64,000 nt of DNA from Ramlibacter rhizophilus (lineage in GTDB: Bacteria > Pseudomonadota > Gammaproteobacteria > Burkholderiales > Burkholderiaceae_C). The stretch is from contig NZ_SMLL01000004.1 of NCBI RefSeq assembly GCF_004681965.1, positions 186,001-250,000 on the forward strand, written 5' to 3'. Of this stretch, positions 48,783 to 57,364 are shown piece after piece (positions within the stretch are counted from its first letter, which is position 1; each line of letters opens with the position of its first letter). Made by a program: the position numbers and the translations under genes. The notes under the pieces were generated by a model. The model saw only the letters and a list, made by a program, of their open reading frames with translations. It was not told the origin of the DNA and made no database searches.

Positions 48783-49049
48783 GAGCGTGGGCGGCAGAAA
48801 TCGGGCGCGCGCCGGGGTGCCACAGGGAGTCAGGCTAGGCGTCCGGCGAGGCCGTGTGGCTTCGCCACACAACGAGCCGGCAACGACGCCTGGCGCCCTG
48901 TGGCACCCCGGCCCGAAGGGTTAGGCCTTGCCGGGTGCGCATGCCGCGTTGCGCCGCTTGCCCAGGCGGCCAGCCTGGGCTGCGCGACGCGCCTTGCCTG
49001 CGCGCCCGGCAAGGCCCAACGCGCGCCCGATTTCTGCCGCCCACGCTCC
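48782..49049. mobile_element. 268-bp folded, TA-flanked palindromic element
   Basis: Ends GGAGCG…CGCTCC are flanked by TA on both sides (48780-48781, 49050-49051). The outer arms 48778-48811 and 49020-49053 are a perfect 34-bp inverted repeat. Inside are two long hairpins: 48811-48827 with 48896-48912 (17 bp perfect, capped by GTGTGGC-TTC-GCCACAC), and 48924-48940 with 49000-49016 (17 bp, one G-U, capped by GCCCAGGC/GCCTGGGC). There is no coding capacity. It looks like a Correia- or mariner/IS630-type MITE; it could also act as a bidirectional terminator. Confidence 0.65.
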
Positions 49050-50971
49050 TAGGCGGCGACGGCGGCAGGCGCGAGCGCGCTGTCGTAACCGTCTCGCCAG
49101 ATGCCCTGCCGGTGCATCTGCAACCACTCGGCCAGGCTGATCCAGCGCCACAGGGCCCAGGAGTGGTTGCCCTCGCCGCGCTGGTGCTGGTCCCACAGGC
49201 TGCGCAGCTGGTCCACGTCGTGATGGGGGAGAGACTTCAGTGTGCTGTCGTCCAGGCGCTGCCAGGCCCATTCCTTCAGCGGACCTCGCAGCCAGACGTC
49301 CAGTGGCGCGGCATAGCCGACCTTGTCGGCGCGCCATTGCACCTGCTTCGGCAGGATGCCGTCTCCGGATCGGCGAAGCACGTATTTCTGCCAGCCGCCC
49401 TGGATCAGCGCGCTGTCCGGCAAGCTGATGCACCAGTCCACGAGGTCGTAGTCGAGGAAGGGCAGCCGGCCTTCGCGGCCGAAGGCCATGGCGTTGCGGT
49501 CCGCGTACCGCAGCAGCATCGGCAGCGAGTTGTACTGCAGCGCTTCTGCGATCTGGCGGCGCAGGCGCATGCCGGGCTGGGCCGGGGGGACCCCGATGGA
49601 ATACGGCCCGGCCGATACACCGGGTGGACTGCGGCGCGCGGCCTGCAATTGCTGACGATCGAGCGCGACGCGCTCGTTGAAGCGGCGCCGGCTATCGGCG
49701 TATTGCAGGCTCGCTCGCCTCAGTCCGGAGGTGAAGCGAAATGTCGTCCAGGCCAGCTGCAGCCAGCGACCCTGGTCCACCAGATCCAGCTGGTGGCTCG
49801 GGAAATAGAACTGGTACCCCGCCAGCAGTTCATCAGCGCCCTGGCCGTCCAGCAGCACCGTGGTGCGGTGCTCCCTGGCGAGGCGCGCGACACACCACTG
49901 CAGGTAGATGGACGCCGAAAGGAAGGGCTCCTCCTGGTGCCAGTGCAGGCGTCGGCTTTCCTCCATGAGCGCCACGGGGTCCGGCGAGACCGCATGGGCC
50001 TGCACCTGCGCGCGTTGCGCCACGAGGTCGATGTAGTCACCCTCGGACAAGGTGGGGTCCTCGTCGAACCGCGCGGAAAACGAGTTCTGGTGGAACTGCG
50101 TTCCCTTCAGCCGCATGTCGGCCAACACGCAGACGATCATCGAGGAGTCCAGCCCGCCCGAGAGGCTCGTGCCCACCGGTACGTCGGAGCGCAACCGCTT
50201 GCGGATGCTTTCCTGGAAGAGGTGGAGGAACTGCTCGCTGGCCTCCCGCATGGAGCGCGGACCGTTGACCCGGGTGTAGTCGGGGATCCAGTAGCGCCAG
50301 CGCCGCGCCACGACACCATGGTGGTCGATCACCAGCGCACTGGCGGGCGCCAGGCGCTGGACGCCGGCGAAGAGCGTGTCTTCCGTGTCCTCCAGGTACT
50401 GGCCGAGCGTGAACCGCTCCAGCTCCTTCTGGTTCACCTCGGGCGCCAGCGCCGGATGCGCGAACAGCGCTTTCATCTCCGAGGCGAATGCGTGCCCGCC
50501 GCCAGGCAGGCGCGCGTGGAACAGCGGCTTCTCGCCAAAGCGGTCCCGGGCGACGAACAACTCCTGCCGGGCCTCGTCCCAGATCGCGAAGGCGAACATG
50601 CCGTTCAGGTGCGACAGGCAGTCGGTTCCCCAGTGGCGGTAGGCCGCGAGCAGGACCTCGGTGTCGCTGTGCGTTCGGAAGGCGACGCCCTCGCGCGAGA
50701 GCTCATCGCGCAGCTCGATGAAGTTGTAGATCTCGCCGTTGAACACGATGGTCGCCGTGCCGTCGCTGCTCGTCATCGGCTGGGCCGCGGCATCGCTCAG
50801 GTCCAGGATCGACAGGCGCCGGTGCCCGAGGCCGACGGACAGCGGCCCACATGGCTTGATGGCCAGCCCGGCGCCGTCGGGGCCGCGGTGGGTCAGGCGG
50901 TCGCGCATGCGGATCACCAGGTCGGCATTGAAGCTGCCGGTCGGGGCAAAAAGAGCGACGAAACCGCACAT
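49049..50971 (-). CDS. AsnB-type glutamine amidotransferase (second of three)
   Basis: 640 aa. The glutaminase domain starts MCGFVALFAP with Cys2, followed by RGPDGAGL, VFNGEIYNF and DRFGEKPLFH; the synthetase domain has TSLSGGLDSSMIV and LLDGQGADELLAGYQFYF. It has the layout of the exosortase- and polysaccharide-linked AsnB family. It is on the opposite strand to most of the cluster and its stop lies at the edge of the 268-bp element. No clear Shine-Dalgarno precedes the ATG. Confidence 0.85.
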   Translation of the reverse strand: MCGFVALFAPTGSFNADLVIRMRDRLTHRGPDGAGLAIKPCGPLSVGLGHRRLSILDLSDAAAQPMTSSDGTATIVFNGEIYNFIELRDELSREGVAFRTHSDTEVLLAAYRHWGTDCLSHLNGMFAFAIWDEARQELFVARDRFGEKPLFHARLPGGGHAFASEMKALFAHPALAPEVNQKELERFTLGQYLEDTEDTLFAGVQRLAPASALVIDHHGVVARRWRYWIPDYTRVNGPRSMREASEQFLHLFQESIRKRLRSDVPVGTSLSGGLDSSMIVCVLADMRLKGTQFHQNSFSARFDEDPTLSEGDYIDLVAQRAQVQAHAVSPDPVALMEESRRLHWHQEEPFLSASIYLQWCVARLAREHRTTVLLDGQGADELLAGYQFYFPSHQLDLVDQGRWLQLAWTTFRFTSGLRRASLQYADSRRRFNERVALDRQQLQAARRSPPGVSAGPYSIGVPPAQPGMRLRRQIAEALQYNSLPMLLRYADRNAMAFGREGRLPFLDYDLVDWCISLPDSALIQGGWQKYVLRRSGDGILPKQVQWRADKVGYAAPLDVWLRGPLKEWAWQRLDDSTLKSLPHHDVDQLRSLWDQHQRGEGNHSWALWRWISLAEWLQMHRQGIWRDGYDSALAPAAVAA

Positions 50972-51135
50972 CGTTGAGTGAGGAAGGAGGTGGAGCTGAG
51001 GAGGTGTAACGGATCGCGCGATGCAGGCACCTGGCCGCTCGTGGGCAGCGACGGGCAGCCCAGGCCATGGCGCCGGATCTTAACCGCTGGCCGTGTCCCG
51101 GGGCGCTTGCGCCCAGCCGTACCCGGGCCCCTGGC

Positions 51136-51141
51136 TATACT
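51136..51141 (+). promoter_or_regulatory. possible -10 in the divergent 50972-51199 gap
   Basis: TATACT, 58 bases before the next plus-strand start. No -35 at normal spacing. The gap between the divergent amidotransferase and glycosyltransferase genes shows no other clear structure. Confidence 0.35.
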
Positions 51142-51199
51142 GCCTGCCGCGTTCCAGGCCCCGTCTCCAGGGGGCACCCGATGCGGACGCCTCCCAAGG

Positions 51200-52543
51200 A
51201 TGAAATCACTGCGCCCCGCGCTTCTCGTGCTGTACCACTGCCGCGGCGTGGCGCAGCTGCCCCTGCGGGCCGCCATCGAGGACCACCTGTTCGCCTGGCA
51301 GCGGCATTCGCGCTACCCGGCGATCTACCACAACATCGCGTACGGCTTCGACTGGTCGAGGTTCGAGGGCCTGCCGATCGCGGCCGTGATCCTGGACACG
51401 CTGGCCCTGAACATCCGCTGGAGCCCGGCGTACTTCGAGCGGGTGACCGCGCCCCTGGCCGACCTGCGGCGGTTCGACGGCCCCAGGATCGCCATGCCGC
51501 AGGACGAGTTCATCCATACCGACAGCCTCGGCGCGCTGCTGGCGCGCATCGGCTGCACGCACGTGCTCAGTGCGGCGGGGCCTCAGGATGCGCAGCGGAT
51601 CTATGGCGGTTTCCTGCCGCACGCGCAGATCGGCAGCAAGCTGACCGGCTACCTGGAGCAGGGCACGTTGGAACGCATCGAGCGGATGCGTGGTGCGCAG
51701 CAGCGGCGCGACATCGACGTCGGTTACCGGGCCTGGCGTGCCGAAGCCTGGCTGGGCGCGCACGGCATGCTCAAGGCGCAGATCGCCGACGCCGCGAACG
51801 CCCTCGCACCGGAGTTCCCGCAGCTCGTGCTGGATGTGTCCACCGACGAGGCCGACGTGCTGACCGGCGACGCCTGGTACCAGTTCCTCCTGCGTTGCCG
51901 CACCACCCTGGGCGTGGAGGGTGGGGCCAGCATCCTCGATCGCGACGGCAGTCTGTGCGCTCGTACCCGGGCGTGGGTGGTCGAGCATCCGCAGGCCAGC
52001 TTCGAGCAGATCCGCGACGCCTGCTTCCCTGGACAGGACGGTTCGCTGTCGCTGTTCGCGATCGGTCCGCGCCACCTGGAGGCTTGCGCGACGCGCACCT
52101 GCCAGCTGCTGGTGGAAGGTCAGTACCAGGGCGTGCTGCGCGCCGGCGTCGACTACATCCCCATCGCGCGCGATTTCTCCAACCTGCGCGAAGTGTTCCG
52201 GATGCTCGCCGACGACGCGCTGGTGCAGCGTGTCGCCGAGTCGGCCTGGCAGCAGGTCGTCGGCTCGGGCCGCTACACCTATGCCGGCTTCGTGCGCGAC
52301 ATCGAGCGCGACGTCCTCGGCCCGGTCGCGGGCAGCCGCTGGTGCGGGCCCGGGGCCGCGCTGGCGGTGCGACGCGCGCAGGCGCGGCACGAGGCGAGCT
52401 GGCGCTTCGCCCAGTACGAAGCGCGGGAACTGCTGCCGCAGCGCAATGCCTACGAGACCAGCCCGGAGCCGCGCTGGATCAATGAGCGACGCAGGGCGGC
52501 GCGGATCGCGCAGTACGCATGCCTGGACCTCACACTGGATTGA
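51200..52543 (+). CDS. CgeB-like glycosyltransferase-family protein (paralogue 3)
   Basis: 447 aa from the ATG at 51200. It aligns by eye to paralogues 1 and 2 along its length: PQDEFIHTD for the QDE motif, KLTGYLEQG, YRAWRAEAWLG, LGVEGGASILDRDG, FAIGPRHLEACATRTCQLLVEG, YQGVLRAGVDYIPIARDFSNLREVF and GSGRYTYAGF. It is the most diverged: N-Q-V-S-P-x-I-F-E-A has become I-G-P-R-H-L-E-A. It lacks the Pro-rich linker. Function is probably glycosyl transfer. Confidence 0.65.
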   Translation: MKSLRPALLVLYHCRGVAQLPLRAAIEDHLFAWQRHSRYPAIYHNIAYGFDWSRFEGLPIAAVILDTLALNIRWSPAYFERVTAPLADLRRFDGPRIAMPQDEFIHTDSLGALLARIGCTHVLSAAGPQDAQRIYGGFLPHAQIGSKLTGYLEQGTLERIERMRGAQQRRDIDVGYRAWRAEAWLGAHGMLKAQIADAANALAPEFPQLVLDVSTDEADVLTGDAWYQFLLRCRTTLGVEGGASILDRDGSLCARTRAWVVEHPQASFEQIRDACFPGQDGSLSLFAIGPRHLEACATRTCQLLVEGQYQGVLRAGVDYIPIARDFSNLREVFRMLADDALVQRVAESAWQQVVGSGRYTYAGFVRDIERDVLGPVAGSRWCGPGAALAVRRAQARHEASWRFAQYEARELLPQRNAYETSPEPRWINERRRAARIAQYACLDLTLD

Positions 52544-52548
52544 CACCG

Positions 52549-53844
52549 ATGAAGATCCTGATGCTCTCGCCGGACGCCCAGATGATCGACCGGCGCATCC
52601 TTCAGGAGGCGCACAGCCTGCAGGCGCTGGGCCACCAGGTCACGGTGCTGAGCGGCTTCGAGTGCCGTGAACCGGACGCCTACCAGACGACCGATGGGGT
52701 GATCGTCAAGCGCTACGTGTACGACTGGCAGGACCGGCGCCTGCTGGCGCTGCGAGGCCGGCACCCGCTCGCCTGGCGGCTGCTGTGGCCCTTCATGCGG
52801 GTCAGGGACCGCCTGCTGGACCGGCCCGCCGGTTTCGACTACTTCGTGCTGGAAAAGGCACTGGAGCACGAGTTCGACGTCGTCCATGTGCATGACTACC
52901 CCGCCCTGCGGCCGGGGGTGATGGCCGCGCAGGCGCGCGGCGTACCGGTCGTGTACGACTCGCATGAGTTCTACCCCGTGCAGTCGTCGTTCACACCGGC
53001 GCAGCAGAAGCGGCACCTGGCGCGCGAGCGGCGACTGGTGCGCGAGTGCGTGCAGGTGATCACGGTCAATCCGTACCTCGCGCGCATGATCGCCCGCGAG
53101 CACGGTATCGACGAGCCGATGGTGATCCTCAATGCCTGTCCCTGGCCAGCGCCGCAGGACGACGCGCTGGTTCTGCGCGCCGACGAACCGGCGCGCGCGG
53201 CGCGCCGGCGCGAATTCGGTATCCCGCCCGACGCCTTCACCTTCCTCTACCAGGGATGGCTGTCCCCGGAGCGCAACCTCGACGTGATGGTGCGGGCCAT
53301 CGCGCGCGTGCCGTCGCCGGCTGCGCTGGTGGTGGTGGGCTACGGCGACTATCGCGCGGTGCTCGAGAACCTGGCGACCGAGCTGGGCGTGGCCGACCGG
53401 GTGCATTTCCTCGGCCGGATCGAAAGCGAGGCGCTGGTTCGCTTGACACCGGCGTGCGACGTCGGGCTGATCCCGTACGCCGCGGTCGACGAGATGCACC
53501 GCTACTGCAGCCCCAACAAGCTGTTCGAGTTCGTCATGGCGGGCCTGCCGGTGATCGCGAACGACCTGCCTTACCTGCGGGACGTGGTCGCGGGCCATGA
53601 CTTCGGCTGGCTGGGGGAGCTCGAGTCCGTCGATGCGCTGAGTTCCATGATGGCGCAGGCCCTGGCCTCGCCTGACCGCCTCCAGCAGTACGCGACCCAC
53701 GCCATCGCCGCGCGCCAGCAACTCAATTGGGATCGTGAGGCCGCCCAGCTGGCCGCCTTGTATGCGCGGCTGGAGGCGGCGGCGCAGCCTGCACCGCCTG
53801 CGCAGGTTCAGGCCTTGCGCACGGCCCCCGCCAACTCGTCGTAG
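52549..53844 (+). CDS. glycosyltransferase family 4
   Basis: 431 aa GT-B enzyme. N-terminal MKILMLSPDAQMIDRRILQEA, then DVVHVHDYPALRPG, VYDSHEFYPVQ, NPYLARMIAREHG, and donor-domain FLYQGWLSPERNLD with GLIPYAAVDEMHRYCSPNKLFEFVMAGLPVIAND, the E-x7-E-like region. It resembles the gene at 61395-62675 (DRRIL, VYDSHE, SPNKLFEF). Starts five bases after the previous stop. The last 37 bases overlap the convergent glycosyltransferase. Confidence 0.88.
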   Translation: MKILMLSPDAQMIDRRILQEAHSLQALGHQVTVLSGFECREPDAYQTTDGVIVKRYVYDWQDRRLLALRGRHPLAWRLLWPFMRVRDRLLDRPAGFDYFVLEKALEHEFDVVHVHDYPALRPGVMAAQARGVPVVYDSHEFYPVQSSFTPAQQKRHLARERRLVRECVQVITVNPYLARMIAREHGIDEPMVILNACPWPAPQDDALVLRADEPARAARRREFGIPPDAFTFLYQGWLSPERNLDVMVRAIARVPSPAALVVVGYGDYRAVLENLATELGVADRVHFLGRIESEALVRLTPACDVGLIPYAAVDEMHRYCSPNKLFEFVMAGLPVIANDLPYLRDVVAGHDFGWLGELESVDALSSMMAQALASPDRLQQYATHAIAARQQLNWDREAAQLAALYARLEAAAQPAPPAQVQALRTAPANSS

Positions 53845-55196
53845 ATCGCGCCCAGGCGCTGCGCCAGGCCGGCGAAATCGAAGCGCTCGACGGCCAGGCG
53901 CCTGATTTGCTGGCTCGAGAAGTTCGGGGCACCGCCCGCCATGCGTTGCAGGCCCAGCGCGATGTCCTCGAGGTTGTTGCCCATCAGGACGCCGAGCCGC
54001 TCGTCGCAAAGGATGTCCTCGGGGCCGCCGCACGCCGTCGCCAGCACCGGGCGCCCCATCGCAAGCGCCTCGATCACCACCACGCCGAACGTCTCGGTCT
54101 CGCTCGGCAGCACCAGGAAATCGGCCGAAGCCAAGGCCTGCCGCACCCCTTCGCGGTCCGCCGCGGGCAGGAAGCGCACCGCCCCGGCGATGCCCAGCGC
54201 CTGCGCCCGTTGTCTGTGTGTCGCCTCCAGCGGGCCGCTGCCCAGCAGCGTCAGCCGCAGCTGCGGCCGGTGGCGGCTTGCGATGGCGAAGGCATCGAGC
54301 AGCCGATCGACGCGTTTGACGTCGACGTGGTGCCCGACCCACAGCGCATGGACCACGTCCGCTGCCCGCCACGGATCCGGCGGCGACTCGGGAACGAGCC
54401 CGCTGCCGGCCAGTGCCGCACGGAGCTCGCGGGCCACGGCGCTGCCGGACAGCGGCTCGCCGTGATGGCTTTCGAAGCCCTGCGCGAGGCGCTCGAACAG
54501 CGCCACCACCTCGGTGCTGGCGATCGGGTGCGCCTCGGATCGGGGCGGGCGCGCGGGGTCGAAGAACTCCGTGTCCACCCCGTTCGGCACCACCCACGGC
54601 CGCTTCGAATCCGGAATGCGGAGCTGGTCGAGCATGTCGCGCCGCAGTGCCTGGCTCACCGCGATCAGGCGGTCGGCGCCGTCGATCCCGGCTTGCGTGT
54701 GGAGCCGCCAGCGCCAGTCGGCGGTGATGGCGCGCAGCGGCCCGGTGTGTTCCGTCAGCACCATCGGCACGCCGCGATGCCGGGCGGCCGCAATGCCGGC
54801 GCGGCCGTCGACGAAAGCCGTGTGGGTGTGGACGAGCTCGTAGGGGAATCCGTCCTCCACGCCCGGCAGCCACCGCCGCAGTGCCGCCGCGTAGAACCAG
54901 GGATACAGCCACGGGCGCGAGAAGGCGCCCACGGGATAGGGGAAACGGGCCACCGGCACCCCCTCGTGGTGATCCCAGCCAAGCCAGGGGGCACGAACGC
55001 AATCCCGCAGCAGACGCAGTGCCGTGCGCGGATGGCGTCCCGACATCCAGGCCGGCCTGCCGGTCACGACCCGTGCATCGAGCCCCTGGCGGCGCAGGGC
55101 CTTCACCTGCTCGTGCACGAAGATGCCGCCGGCCGGGTGTTCGGCGGTCGGGTACATGCTCGAGACGACGAGCACCCGCTTGACGTGGGCGGCCAA
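53808..55196 (-). CDS. glycosyltransferase family 4
   Basis: 462 aa from a TTG at 55196, chosen because AGGAGG (plus-strand CCTCCT at 55204-55209) lies seven bases upstream; the first ATG at 55238 has no ribosome site. GT-B marks: VLVVSSMYPTAEHPAGGIFVHEQ, LVHTHTAFVDGRAG, VVPNGVDTEFF, LLGSGPLE and SETETFGVVVIEALAMGRPVLAT, the retaining-GT4 E-x7-E motif. Divergent from the operon that starts at 55336. Confidence 0.88.
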   Translation of the reverse strand: MAAHVKRVLVVSSMYPTAEHPAGGIFVHEQVKALRRQGLDARVVTGRPAWMSGRHPRTALRLLRDCVRAPWLGWDHHEGVPVARFPYPVGAFSRPWLYPWFYAAALRRWLPGVEDGFPYELVHTHTAFVDGRAGIAAARHRGVPMVLTEHTGPLRAITADWRWRLHTQAGIDGADRLIAVSQALRRDMLDQLRIPDSKRPWVVPNGVDTEFFDPARPPRSEAHPIASTEVVALFERLAQGFESHHGEPLSGSAVARELRAALAGSGLVPESPPDPWRAADVVHALWVGHHVDVKRVDRLLDAFAIASRHRPQLRLTLLGSGPLEATHRQRAQALGIAGAVRFLPAADREGVRQALASADFLVLPSETETFGVVVIEALAMGRPVLATACGGPEDILCDERLGVLMGNNLEDIALGLQRMAGGAPNFSSQQIRRLAVERFDFAGLAQRLGAIYDELAGAVRKA

Positions 55197-55259
55197 GGGA
55201 AAACCTCCTGTTACGACCTCGGGCGAGGCAAAGCCCATGACTCTACGGCATCCCTGGCC

Positions 55260-55288
55260 TTGGCTCGTCCAGGCTGCTGCTCGATAAT
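55260..55288 (+). promoter_or_regulatory. sigma-70 promoter of the asnB/wbmHGF/wbpI operon
   Basis: TTGGCT (55260-55265) and GATAAT (55283-55288) with a 17-base spacer, 47 bases before the amidotransferase start. The best full promoter match in the polysaccharide region. Confidence 0.6.
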
Positions 55289-55335
55289 CGCCGGTTTGCC
55301 AACGCAGGACGCCAGGCTCCTAGACAGGTCGAAAG

Positions 55336-57246
55336 ATGTGCGGAATTTTCGGGATCATCGCGGGTTCGGCCCGCAGCAGGGAGCAACTGCAGGCCGCGGT
55401 TGGGACGGGGCTGGATCGCATCCGCCACCGGGGTCCCGACGGCCAGGGCATCTGGGTCTCCCCCGACGCGCGCGTGGGCTTCGGTCACGTGCGGCTCTCC
55501 GTCATCGACCTGTCCACCGGTGACCAGCCGATGCACAGCGCCGACGGGCGCTACACCATCATCTACAACGGCGAGGTCTACAACTACCTCGAGCTGCGCG
55601 AGGAACTCGGCGCCGAGAACTTCCGTACCTCGTCCGATACCGAAGTGATCCTGCGCGCGTTCATGAAGTGGGGTCCGCAGAGCGTCACGCGGCTTCGGGG
55701 CATGTTCGCCTTCGCCATCTGGGACCAGCGCGAGCAGAGGCTGTTCATGGCGCGTGACCGTTTCGGGATCAAGCCCCTTTACTGGGCGCAGACCCGGCAG
55801 GGCCTGGTCTTCGGCTCCGAGATGAAGGCGCTGCGCCCCTTCCTCGACCAGCCGCGCGTGAATGGGGCCGCGCTGTCCGACTACTTCTCCTTCCAGTTCT
55901 GCCTGGGTGAGAAGACCCTCCTGGAGGCCGTGCAGCAGCTTCCGGCGGCGCACCATGCCTTCGTGTCGCCCGGCGAGGCGCCGAGGCCGCAGCGCTACTG
56001 GGAAGTGCACTACGACATCGACTTCAACCACAGCGAGAAGTGGTTCACCGAGCGCCTCCAGGAACTGATGCATGACTCCGTCCGCATGCACATGCGGGCC
56101 GACGTGGAGGTCGGCAGCTATGTCAGCGGCGGCGTGGACTCCAGCCTGGTGGCGGCGATGGCGCGGGAGGCCCGCCCCGAAGGCCGCTTCCAGGGCTTCA
56201 ACGGCCGCTTCACGGATGGCCCCGACTTCGACGAGTCGCACTACGCCCGTGCGCTGGCCGAGGAGCGGGGCATGCAGCTGCACGTGGCCGACATCGGCGA
56301 GCGCGATTTCGTGGACAACATCCGCAAGGTCATCTGGCACCTGGACCAGCCCACCGCGGGCCCGGGATCGTTCCCGCAGTACATGGTCTCCAGGAAGGTC
56401 AGCGAGCACGTGAAGGTGGTGCTGGGCGGGCAGGGCGGCGACGAGATCTTCGGGGGCTACGCGCGTTACCTGGTGGCCTACTTCGAGCAGTGCATCAAGG
56501 GCGCCATCGAAGGCACCCTGCACGACGGCAACTACATCGTCACCTACGAATCCATCATCCCCAACCTCCAGACCCTGCGGCAGTACAAGCCCATGATCAA
56601 GGAGTTCTGGGCCGGGGGCGTGTTCGAGGAACGCGACGCCCGCTATTGGCGCCTGGTCAACCGCGCCAACACCTTCGGCGACGCGCTCGCGCCTGGAGCC
56701 ATCGACCGGGCCGCCACCTTCGCCGAGTTCCAGCACATCTTCTGGGGCGAGAACGTGGGCAAGGAGTCGTACTTCGACTCCATGACCCACTTCGATTTCA
56801 AGACCTTGCTGCCGGCGCTCCTGCAGGTGGAGGACCGCATGGCCATGGCGCACGGCGTCGAGTCGCGCGTGCCCTTCCTCGACCATCCGCTGGTCGAGTT
56901 CGCCGCCACCGTGCCGGCCGACGTGAAGTTCAAGGACGGCGAACTCAAGCGCCTCCTGAAGCATGTGTTCACGCCCAAGCTGCCCGAGGCGATCAGCAAT
57001 CGCAAGGACAAGATGGGGTTCCCGGTGCCACTGACCTTGTGGCTGCGCCAGGGCGGTGCCGCGGCGGAGTTCGTGCGCGACGTGTTCTCCAGCCGCGCGG
57101 CCCGGGAACGCTCCTACCTGTCGCGACCGGTGGACCTGGACCAGGTCCTGTCCGGCCAGAGCGTCTACAGCCGCAACCTCTGGGCCCTGCTGAGTCTGGA
57201 GCTGTGGCACCAGTCCTTCATCGACGGCGACGGCCTGGCCGCCTGA
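55336..57246 (+). CDS. AsnB-type glutamine amidotransferase (third of three)
   Basis: 636 aa. MCGIFGIIAG with Cys2, RGPDGQGIW, IYNGEVYNY, DRFGIKPLYWA; synthetase loop YVSGGVDSSLVAAM and LGGQGGDEIFGGYARYLVA. Its place just upstream of WbmH, WbmG and WbmF homologues parallels the Bordetella wbm locus, where AsnB-like proteins are thought to convert uronic acids to uronamides. GTCGAAAG precedes the ATG, a weak ribosome site. Confidence 0.87.
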   Translation: MCGIFGIIAGSARSREQLQAAVGTGLDRIRHRGPDGQGIWVSPDARVGFGHVRLSVIDLSTGDQPMHSADGRYTIIYNGEVYNYLELREELGAENFRTSSDTEVILRAFMKWGPQSVTRLRGMFAFAIWDQREQRLFMARDRFGIKPLYWAQTRQGLVFGSEMKALRPFLDQPRVNGAALSDYFSFQFCLGEKTLLEAVQQLPAAHHAFVSPGEAPRPQRYWEVHYDIDFNHSEKWFTERLQELMHDSVRMHMRADVEVGSYVSGGVDSSLVAAMAREARPEGRFQGFNGRFTDGPDFDESHYARALAEERGMQLHVADIGERDFVDNIRKVIWHLDQPTAGPGSFPQYMVSRKVSEHVKVVLGGQGGDEIFGGYARYLVAYFEQCIKGAIEGTLHDGNYIVTYESIIPNLQTLRQYKPMIKEFWAGGVFEERDARYWRLVNRANTFGDALAPGAIDRAATFAEFQHIFWGENVGKESYFDSMTHFDFKTLLPALLQVEDRMAMAHGVESRVPFLDHPLVEFAATVPADVKFKDGELKRLLKHVFTPKLPEAISNRKDKMGFPVPLTLWLRQGGAAAEFVRDVFSSRAARERSYLSRPVDLDQVLSGQSVYSRNLWALLSLELWHQSFIDGDGLAA

Positions 57247-57284
57247 CGGGTTTCCGGCGCCCTCGGCGGCAGGGCCGGCGCCGG

Positions 57285-57290
57285 TAAAAT
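57285..57290 (+). promoter_or_regulatory. possible internal -10 before wbmH
   Basis: TAAAATCCC in the 118-base gap after the third amidotransferase gene, 75 bases before the wbmH start. No clear -35. Confidence 0.3.
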
Positions 57291-57364
57291 CCCGCGTCCG
57301 CCGCGCCGGCCGCGGCCTCGCAGGGTCCGTACCCGCCCCTCATTCACTTGCGGAAAACCTCACC

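Noticed and set aside
48854..50977. A 707-codon open frame on the plus strand opposite the second amidotransferase
   Set aside because: The minus-strand frame is a complete AsnB-type protein; the plus frame is low-complexity and starts inside the folded element.
53808..55238. ATG at 55238 as the start of the minus-strand glycosyltransferase
   Set aside because: No ribosome site precedes it, whereas the TTG at 55196 has AGGAGG at ideal distance and the protein fold begins right after it.
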